64,000 nt of DNA. Origin: Synanceia verrucosa (taxonomy: Eukaryota > Chordata > Actinopteri > Perciformes > Synanceiidae). The position numbers and the translations under genes are program-made. Under the pieces are notes generated by a model, which did not search any database, was not told the origin of the DNA, and saw only the letters and a list, made by a program, of their open reading frames with translations. Below, piece after piece: positions 1 through 9,700 of this stretch. The stretch spans positions 7,024,353 through 7,088,352 of the forward strand of contig CM056566.1 of the NCBI GenBank assembly GCA_029721515.1, written 5' to 3'. The stretch's first letter is position 1; every line of letters begins with the position of its first letter.

Positions 1-45
1 TGTTTCTTCAGCCAAACTTCAGTGCCACAGAGCGATCAGCCATCT

Positions 46-83
<38 letters not shown>

Positions 84-430
84 GACTTTGAAAGTGACTC
101 ATTGTTGTGGCTTCAGACTCTGATTACATCACTTGTGAAAAGATGAAATGACTGTAAGGCCAAACAGCAGACTGTCAGCTTTAATTTGCCAACATTTTGG
201 ATGTGAGTTATGGAATGCCCACCAACAAATGACATCCACAGCCCGTTGTTGTCCCTCATTGAATATATTTGCATGCACACAATGTCATCCCATCTCCAGT
301 CATATTGAGGAAAAGACGCTCTGCCTGGTCAGCTCTGTCTTCACATCCATTGTTAAAACATCATGTTATGATCTGTCTGCTCTCAGCACAGGTTTTTACT
401 CCTCAACAGTCCTGAAGGCTCTGTCATACA

Positions 431-489
<59 letters not shown>

Positions 490-2114
490 TATATACATGT
501 GTATGTATATGTATGTATAAATATAATATAACTCATGACCAGCTAATCCAAAGAATTCAACCACTCACTGTAAATATATGCATTACCTTACAATATGCTG
601 TAAAACATTACATTTAATATCATGTAGTACCAGTTATCAGTCAATAATGGACTATATTTTTCCACATGCTGTGTTTACTTCTGTATGTCATGCTCTAGTT
701 TTAATGTATTGGACACTCAAGGAATTCATGTGAAAATCCCATCAAATAAATCATGACATTCATTTCAGCATCAAACCCTGTACACTACAGTAAGTTTGAC
801 ATACAAATTACCTGAAGATTGTGATCCTGTGTGAAAGTTTATACCACCACACATCTACCCAACTTGGACAAATTAATAAGTACTCATCTGTAAAACTTCT
901 TCATATGGAAAACAGTCTTGTATATTTTTGAAATCTCTAAAGCTCTCTACAGTAAATCTGTGTCTTCTTGTCAGTCTTCACTCCTAATCTTTTCTGCTTT
1001 TTCAGGGATGAGAATTCCAGCCAGACTTGGTTGTAAATTATTCAGGTGAAGTGCACAGCTGGTTAAATGGTGTTGAGTAAACAGGAGTCTGAGTCATGCA
1101 GGCTTTGACTCAGCCTGCCTCAGAAGGCAGTGAATGACTTCACTGGTGATTTCTCCTCGTTAATTTGCCTGCAGTATTCACAGGGGAAATCAGTGGAGAC
1201 AAACAACTGCTACTCGATCGAGCACAGGTGCATTTTTTCTTTGAAGGATATTTTCATTTTCAATCAATTAAAGCCGAATTGCAAATTCATCTGTACAAGG
1301 TCACATTACAGTGTGTGTGTGTGTGTGTGTGTGTGCATGGTTCATACTTTGAATATTCTCATTTTGGATGCATTTATTTAATGAGGCAATATTTTGTGAG
1401 ATCATAAGCTACTTTTCAAATGGATACATGAACTAAAATGAATCAAAAGTCAACTTATTCACAAGTCCTGACAACCAGCAACACACAAAACAAAAAACAT
1501 TGTGATGTGTAAAATTGATGTCAAATTTCACCGTTTTTACCTCCTCCTGTTGAAATGCTGTGTTCATTCATACATCTGCACATTGGTGCTGCTACATTTC
1601 ATCTAGTGGTTCAGATGTAAAATAATATTTCAATATATTTCATCTTCCATTTTTGTGCATCACATCCCCTCTTCTATCAAAGTGCGATGGCGGTGCAAGT
1701 TGTGCCATGATGAGGACAGGAAGAGAGGATGTTTTAGCTAGTGTTTCACTTCTGATGCTCTCTGCTCCTGTGGGACTGTCAGTGCTCTGCAGTACAGCGC
1801 CTCAGGGCAGGCCGGTCCAAACCGCTTAGCGAACAATGTGTGAAACCTGCTGACCAGCAGATCAATGAAGTGTTAAAACTGTGGCCACTAGCTGCCATTA
1901 ACTCACAGGACCTCTAGGACAATGGCAGACAGATCCATTCACTCCCTCTATGCTCCAAGCTTCCTCACATCACTGCCCACACCCTCCATCACACACATCC
2001 TGCCTCCTAATAAATCAACATGTTTTTTTAAGGTGGTAGAGAGAAGAAAGTGGCAGGCAGGCTTAAGCTGAAGACACAAGTGGAATTTAAATGTGCAAGA
2101 ACTTTATCTTCTTC
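1..2114. other. Non-coding stretch, probably asmt intron 4 or downstream
   Basis: No exon of the expected asmt continuation could be recognised on the minus strand, and no other gene is supported. The stretch holds a (CA)n run near 49-80, a long (TA)n run at about 431-480 and a (GT)n run near 1309-1334. Apparent ORFs here are driven by the microsatellites. Confidence 0.6.
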
Positions 2115-2126
2115 TGTTTGTGAGAA

Positions 2127-2492
2127 AGGGGCGACATGGTGGTGTAGTGGTTAGCACTGTCGCCTCACAGCAAGAAGGTACCGGGTTTGATTCACAGCCT
2201 GGGGCCTTTCTGTGTGGAGTTTGCATGTTCTCCTTGTGTCTGCGTGGGTTCTCTCCGGGTACTCCGGCTTCCTCCCACCATCCAAAAACATGCATGGGGA
2301 TTAGGTTAATTAGCTAATTTAAATTGACCGTAGGTGTGAATGTGAGTGTGAGTGGTTGTCTGTCTCTATGTGTCCTGTGATGAACTGGAGACTTGTCCAG
2401 GGTGTACCCTGCCTTTCACCCTGAGACAGCTGGGATAGGCTCCAGCCCCCCCAGGACCCTATGTGATAAGAGGTAGAAAATGGATGGATGGA
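2127..2492 (+). mobile_element. tRNA-derived V-SINE-type retroposon, near full length
   Basis: The head has a tRNA-like promoter: an A-box-like TGGTGTAGTGGTTAGCA and a B-box-like GGTTTGATTCA. It is followed by the conserved V-SINE core (TGTGTGGAGTTTGCATG, then CTCCGGCTTCCTCCCACC) and a tail of GGAT repeats. The element is flanked by a perfect 12 bp target-site duplication, TGTTTGTGAGAA, at 2115-2126 and 2493-2504. It sits in asmt intron 4, sense to the plus strand and antisense to the gene. The right duplication ends only 19 bases from the exon 4 edge. V-SINE assignment is from the known core; the subfamily is not determined. Confidence 0.9.
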
Positions 2493-2523
2493 TGTTTGTG
2501 AGAAGCAAATGTTCTCTTCTTAC

Positions 2524-4500
2524 CTGTAGAGAGCTTGAAACAGGTTGCTGGAGCTGACTCCAAAGGCCTTTTCATATTGGTTTCTTCCCTCTCTAGAAGA
2601 AGACAAAGGCAAAAATATTCATAAATGGCAATCATTACATATGTATTGAGCCTGTGACTTATTTGATGACTTTTTTCACACACATACATGATTGTGTAAA
2701 ATATGGGCACTGCTTAAAATCAACTCAAGCTGAATTCATGTCTATTTTAATTTTATATATTTCTGTTGCACATGCCCACATACAAGAATTAATCATTTGC
2801 ATAAAGGTGCCCTTTATCCTTTAAATTATCGTCTTTACTTCCATCTGTTTTTATTGTTTCTCACAGAGAGACGTCTCTCATCAGCCGCAGTCATTTTGAA
2901 ACACTGTTCATACAAAAACAGGACGAACCTTAGGCTACAAGTCAAACTTACAGTTCCTCCTCACTGCCCACCTGTGTGTGATGCTTCTCGTCTGAGTTTG
3001 CTCATTAACTACATAATGTCCTGTGTGCTTTATTTACAATAGCACTCAGTCATTTTGTAAATTATATTTTGGTCATTAACAGATATTCTTATACACAATA
3101 ATCATGAATTCTTACAGGTTATATGAAATAAAGTAACAAACGGCAATGAAGATGAAGAGCATTTGCAGGAAAGCACCTTTCTTTTTGAAAGTATTATTTT
3201 ATACACTGTATTTTTTTCCTGCTCAGTCACTGACCTGACAGCGTCAGTCAGGTAGTGCCAGCAGTGGTAGATGGTCCTGGAGCTGTACTGGATGGACTGG
3301 TAGAGGGACACAGGACTGGAGCGGGTCAGGTAGACACTGGCCTGCTCTGTATTACTGTAAAACACTGAAACAGGAGGTGGGAGAGGTGGAGGAAGAGACA
3401 CAGAGGAGGGTGTGACTGTGGATGAATCACTGCAGGTGTCGAGACAAACTTTGACCTTTCACGTCCACTGGGAAGACAGATAGTGAGGGGGAGGTGTGCA
3501 GGACGTAGATGAAGCAGCAACAGACAATGTCATGAAAGTCTGATGACAATCAGACAAAATAAAAATTATATTTTGATGCTAAATTTTTAGGGAGCATTTT
3601 TTGTTGAATTCTATTTAGTTATGTCTAGTTTCAAACAAGCATGTGCTTGTTTTAAACAAACTAATAGTATGCGCTGACCTTGTCCATTGTCCTGGTGTGT
3701 GTTGAGGAGCTGCAGGCCGGTGCAGGCGGCCAGCAGTCTCTGTGTGCCGTCCAGACTGGCTCCGACCGCCCGGCTGATCTCCTCAGCAGACAGAGGACGC
3801 TCTGAAGCCAACAACACATCAAACACACCCAGCTCACAGGAGGAGAAGACCGTCTGGGTGTAGAGAGAGGGATGGAAACAGCAGACTTCATTCATGCACC
3901 ACAGCAGAACAGAGAGCAGTCTGCAGCTCCACTTATCTCCTTCAGTTCACTGATTAAATGATCAATAAAATTATAGTCACAACCAGCTAAATAATGATAC
4001 TTCAAAGACCAAAGAGATTATTTGTGTGGTGCTTCATTAAGCTCTGCTGAGTAGTTCACTATCACAGTGAAGGATCAAAAAGAAAAAAATGGCTCATGCT
4101 AGCTGGACTAACAGGATGCAACTGAAGTATTTCATAGATGCATTTGTTAACGGCAGTAATGTTTTCACTAATATTCTGCATACCATGGATATCTTATATT
4201 ATTTCATTTCACTTACCCTTTACACCTGATACATTTATTATCCTAATTTTCTTGTCTCCTTTTACCTTTTGCTGCTTAAATGGTTTATTATTGGAATCAT
4301 TCAATCATCATCATCATCATCCATTATTTATTAAGATTGTAGATAATAGTAAATGTGGTTGGTGACTGGGCCAGGAATATAACCAAGAACACAGTTCCTT
4401 TTTACAGATTATATGAAGATTTTCTGTTTTTTTTTCTCAAGAGATTAAACAGCAAATACATGATCAAAAAACTGGACCTCTGTATCTTTGTGTGAAAATT

Positions 4501-4558
<58 letters not shown>

Positions 4559-4832
4559 AAGACAATTCATTTCCTATTGACTTTGGTTAATTTTTAACAG
4601 TTTTAGGAAACTTTATGACTTTGTTTTGTAATGCTCTCAACCATGAAGCTGAGGAGGGGAAACAACTGTGTCAATAAATTTAAACTGAGTAAATGCGACC
4701 CATGAATGCACTGCATGTGTCTCTTACCTTGGAGATGAGGAATCCTTCCATGTACTCCAGGATTTTTCTGGGGTACATGTCTGCAGCAGGTGGCGTACCC
4801 TGAGATGAACTCATCTCTTGACGCTCAGCCAT
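2524..4832 (-). CDS. asmt: Acetylserotonin O-methyltransferase, N-terminal exons only (partial)
   Basis: ASMT methylates N-acetylserotonin to melatonin using S-adenosylmethionine, mainly in pineal and retina. Four coding exons are visible on the minus strand: 4728-4832, 3679-3853, 3235-3364 and 2524-2592, each bounded by AG/GT and with phases that join cleanly. The start is the ATG at 4832 (MAERQE...). Family hallmarks are ILEYMEGFLISK followed by CELGVFDVL (the dimerisation/winged-helix region), YSNTEQASVYLT, and REGRNQYEKAFGVSS followed by LFQALYR. About 159 residues are covered of roughly 345 usual for the family. The SAM-binding methyltransferase domain is not seen in 1-2523, so the remaining exons probably lie left of the window. 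The ASMT-like half of ASMTL is the main alternative, but the context next to akap17a fits asmt. Identification comes from remembered family sequence. Confidence 0.88.
4503..4555. repeat. (TA)n microsatellite
   Basis: About 26 uninterrupted TA units, in asmt intron 1 (3854-4727). Very likely length-polymorphic. Confidence 0.95.
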
Positions 4833-6705
4833 GGACACAGTGTGGACAGGAGTCCTTAAAACCCTCTGAAAGTTGCGCTCCTCCACACTCTTCTCCTGCT
4901 GCTGCTGAGGCACTTCATCAGGTAAGAAAGGCAGTGAAGACAGAAGCAGACTACAGCAGCAGAAAGTAGCCAGCAAGCAGCAGTGGGCTAAGCTGATTAC
5001 AGCCAGATAACCCAGATTAGAGCATTGGCTTAGTCTGCATTGAACAAAGAAACAACTCTCTGGCAACACACTGCGGCCTTGTTCATTACCACTCACATAT
5101 ACACACACTTGGATGGAGGCTTTTCGTCCAGAACTGTTTTCATGACCCAAAAAATGTGATTGAGGCTCCTGGAAAAAACAGAACTCTGAGAGAGAAACTG
5201 TCTTTTCCATATGGCCTGATTGCACCTGTGCTGAGAGACTGATAGTAGCATCCCACCCAGTGACACAGACGGCCATGCCACCTGCCCTGATGAGATTACA
5301 CAGACACTAATCACACTATTAATTATTCATCCACAAGTTCATTAAAGCGGTGGCGTATGGACAGCACACATACCACAGCTGGAGGTGGATAAATTGACAC
5401 CTTGATCCTTCACGCAGGTTTTGAAGAACTGTGTTTGTATAAAGATTATATTTCCAAAATCAACTTTAGACATAGAACTGTAATTTCATTGGTCACAGTG
5501 GATCATGACACAGTGTTTACGTAGAAAGTGAAGGTGCATGGCTTAACACCAAAGTTTTCAGATAATTTTTTTTATTTTCACAATGTGTATGTGGGACATG
5601 CTCCGGTAGATCATGAGCATACAGCAGCACACAGAACAAATGGCAAGTACCAATGTCAATGTAGCAGCGTCAACAAAACTACAGTCTGTACAGCTACTAG
5701 TATGGCTAAAGAAAAGCATTCAGCACAGCGTTGACATGAAAGCATGCTAAAATCTGACTTTTACTTGGGAGCTGTGCTGGCTTGACCTGAATTCCAGAAA
5801 CTGGTTTCCTAAAATCAGAGATTAAACTTTGAATCAGACTTGCTTAGTCACATCCACTGTCTCACTACTCACTCAACAAATCACTTTTCCCTCAAACTAG
5901 AAGACATCTTTGTGAGATGAAACTTAGTGATCATCAATAACAGTGCTGCTTGGTTGAGTTTGAAAAGTTTTGTAGAATTCAATTTTTTTTAGCCAACGCT
6001 AACAATCCAGCAGCAGTATTCCAGGACAGATTTCCCCGGGCAGCCTAAACATAGAAACTTCACATTTGTAATGGAACAGCAGCGAGTAGTCCACAACAAT
6101 GGAAGCCATGAGGTCTGAAAGTGTGTGATTACATATCAGTACACAATGTGGTGTCTTATTTTCTGTGTGGATTAACACAGTGCTGCATCAAAATAACAAA
6201 CATGATTTGGACTTTCTCTAACTCGCTCTTATTCATGCACAAAGACAGTACGCTTGAGGTCATTAACAGTCTTTTGGCTCCACAGTAGATGAATATCAAT
6301 GATCACATACTGGAGCACCAACTTTGAACCAAACTGTAATACTCTAACATGTGTATTGTTGTTAAGAGTTTTGTGTATTAATGGTATGTTTGTTGTTTAG
6401 TTCCATCACGTTGTTAAATGTAAAACACATGACAGATAATCAGCATATTCAACCAAAAAAAAGCAACTCAGGCTCTCTTGTAGACACATACAGCATGCAC
6501 TCACGTGTTGTTTTCTGTGCAGTTTATACTTTTATGTCTAAATTTTCTTGCTGTTTTGTCAAGCTGTCCTACTCTGGATAAAGTGACCTGAAGCACATTA
6601 TGTCATATTATGTAATTAAGGAGTCAAAAAGGTCTTCTTCTTTCGATGTTTAAGTGACAGTCCAGAAATGGGGACTATATCAATAAATTGATAATATTGA
6701 TGAGC
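4833..6705. other. asmt upstream region / akap17a downstream region
   Basis: This is the roughly 1.9 kb spacer between the asmt start codon (4832) and the akap17a stop codon (6706), both genes on the minus strand. It should hold the akap17a 3' UTR (near 6705) and the asmt promoter (near 4833). I see no coding sequence, transposon end or clear pineal-type element that I could defend. Reading frames across 4833-5276 are upstream extensions of the asmt exon frame with no supporting homology. Confidence 0.5.
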
Positions 6706-9700
6706 CTAGCGTCTCCTGGAGTGGCTCCTATCTCTGCTGGTGCTGCTGCGTCTCCTGTATCTGCTGTAGCTGTGACTCCTCCTGTCTCTACTCCTGTTGC
6801 TGGTCCTAGAGCCGCCTCTGCTGTATCTACGGTGACTACGCCTGCTGCTCCTCCCTCTGCTGTAACTCCTTCCACTGCTGCTCCGGCTCCTGTCCCGACT
6901 GGAGCTTGTGCTCCTACTGTAATGGCTGTGGCTGCGCCTCCTGCTGCCGCGTTGACTGAGGCTCCTCCTATGTCGACTGGAGCTCCTTCTCCTCCTGCTG
7001 TAACTATGGGAGCGCCTCCTCCTCCCTCGGCTGTGGGAGCTCCTCTGTCTGTGGGAGCGGTTGCGGTTCCTCGCTCGCTCCCTGCTGCTCCTCCTCCCCT
7101 CCCGGGCTTTCCTCCTGTCCTCCCCTCCTCCCCTCTCCTCTGTTGTTCTGTTTTTGCCTGAAATTTGTGAATGCACGCTGGTTTTGGACAACTGCCTCTC
7201 TTTGCTCTCGACAGCATTCGCTCCGTACACCCGGCCCAGGACCCCCATCATCACATCACTCCCAACAGGTTCAGAGGCCTCCTCTCTTGTTAAAGGGCCG
7301 ACCTGGTCCTGCTTGCCTGCTCTTGTGCTTTTGCTGCTGCTTTTCTTCAACAGGTTGCAAAGCAGTTTCTCCCTTAGCTCCTTCTCACGGCGCTGGAGCT
7401 CCAGCGCTCGCTCTTTCTCCACCTCCACTCTGCGGAGCTCTTCCTCCTGTTGGCGTCGACAGGCCTCCAGCTGCTGAAGGCGAGCTAGTTCCTCCTTCTG
7501 TCGAGCGTGCTCCTGTCTTTCCCGTTCCTCACGTTCAGCCCTCTCTTTCTCTTGCTGCTGCTGCCTCAGGGCCTGGGGAGGAGGAGGAAGAGGAAGCCAC
7601 AACAGAGGTACACATAAGACAAACAACTCACTTGACAAAAAACAACATCAGCAAACTCCAAATCAGGTCAGACAGAAGGACACACCTCTAACCCTTATCA
7701 TGCCTTTTGTGTATTTGCTGTACCTTGGCCCTGGCCAGCAGCTCAGCAATGAGCCGTATGGACTCCAGGTTGCGCTGCGCCAGCATCAGCCTCCTCTCCT
7801 CCATGGCGATCTTCATCTGCAGCTTCTTCTGCTCCTCTTCCTGCTGTCTCCTCACCCTCTTCAGGTTCCTCCTCTCCTCTTTCTCCCTCAGCTTCTGCTC
7901 TCGCTTCCGTAGCCTCTCTTCCTTCCTCCTCTCCTTCTCCTCCTCTTCCTGCTCCTTCTGTTTCCTTGAATAAAAGGTAAATTGTCTTCTGTGAACATTT
8001 TTCATTACTGGTAATTTTTTGCTCTGATAGTTATGATGCACAGAACACACAAAAGTAAATCAAGAACATAACTTGTTACTTTCTTAGAAGCACGCCGAAA
8101 CTAGAGCTGTGTATCGATTTTCCAGATCGATTTGATCTGATATTACAAGGTCCCATTTCCATTCAATATTGATTCAATCAGGGATTTCAGTTCCAGGTGA
8201 TATCTCGTCAAATGTATTGCCACTGTATTTTACCTTCCTGTTGCATGTTTTGCATATTACTTGTACTCCTTTTCTACCATCTTGTTAAATCCGAAATACT
8301 GTACATCCAAACATTAGCTTTTAGACTTGTCGACAGTGCCTTGAGAGGTGGACTCGCTTCCGCCATGTTTGCTTGACTGCTGGCAGTAACATCTCACATG
8401 ATCTTGTTCCGTGCAAAGCAGCGCTAAACACGGATCGCGCGAGACGAACATAGTTGATACTTCAGGCTGCTTCTCCACACGTCCAAAGTTAAAAGGTCAA
8501 TCTTTGGAGTTTATAGATTATGAAGCATTTAAAGGGAAATCAATTAAAATCGATTGTTTTTTTTAAACCCAGCCCTAGCCCAAACCATATTATTTGTATC
8601 TCATAACATCTGAATGCAGTATTAAAACTGGAGGGTTGCTGCCCTGATTCACAGAGTTGGATGAACATCCTGGAGACTTTGTTCATCTTAAACTAGATTT
8701 CAGTTCCTCCTCTTCATACCTCTCCTCCTCCTTACGCCGCTCCTCCTCTTCCTTCTCCCGTCGTTTCTGCTCCTCTCTTTGCCTCTCCAGCTCCTGTAAC
8801 TTCAGCCTCTCCAGGCTCCTCCTCTTCAGAGCCAACTCACTCAGGTGCTTGCTGGTGTCAAAGGTCACCTGAGCAAAAACACATAAACACAGATACAAGG
8901 CTTACAGACATGGGGTCCGTTTCACAAAGCAGGTTCAACAAACTCTGAGTGTAACCCTGAACTCTGAGTTGATGTACTCTGCGATAGGACACTGAGTTTC
9001 TGGTTCCACAACAGCTGATTTGAGCTGGTTTGATCAACTCTGAGTAGTTTCACCTGCAGTTAAGCGTGTACACCACAGCGATAAAAAGCCAGCATCAATG
9101 GAGCCCTGATTCGACGAGTCACCATGGCAACAGGCAAGAGAACGGCAGCGTTTTTGACACCGCTCAAATTAGAAATTTTAATGCGCACTTATGGTGAGTT
9201 TGAACATGTTTTTAAGAAAAAGTGCCACACCGTTGCTGCAGCAAAAGAAAGGGAGATGGCGTGGGAGAACATTGCTGCCGGGGTCAATGCGTAAGTTTAA
9301 ATGTAGTCCTTTGCGATCACAATAATATTACAGGGGAAAACTGTTTGAATGGTACAGTAGCCTATTGACTTTTAAGCCTATTAACCTATTAATTTAGGTG
9401 CAATCCTGCGGAACTCCTCCTGGATGGCTCTGACAGGTTTATGTCCAGGGAAGACAACAAAGATGGGTAAAAGCCGTTTCAGGGCCAGGCACACTTTTCT
9501 GACCGCTCGGCATACAGTTGCCTTGCTTATGTGCTCTGCATCTCCGACATTATATAAAAAACTCCCATTTGCAAAGAACCGCAGCGCAACACACACTATC
9601 TGATGGGATGTAAGAGCATGAGTGTGGTGGGTCATGTTGCAAATGTAAGGACGGATTAGGTTGTGTATGTAGATTATGGACTGTGACGTGAAACGATACT

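Noticed and set aside
148..531. 127-residue frame ending in IYIYIY
   Set aside because: The open frame is created by the (TA)n microsatellite.
2127..2200. tRNA-like head as a real tRNA gene
   Set aside because: A- and B-box-like motifs are present, but it is the SINE promoter, continuous with the V-SINE core and tail.
2093..2317. Small frames on both strands
   Set aside because: They lie in the V-SINE, a non-coding retroposon.
4860..5276. In-frame upstream extension of asmt exon 1 (about 140 residues)
   Set aside because: No family homology upstream of MAERQE; probably 5' UTR or promoter sequence.
6688..7691. Long plus-strand frames (Ala/Pro/Val-rich and Leu-rich)
   Set aside because: They are antisense shadows of the Arg/Ser and Glu/Lys-biased akap17a exons; codon bias removes stops on the other strand.
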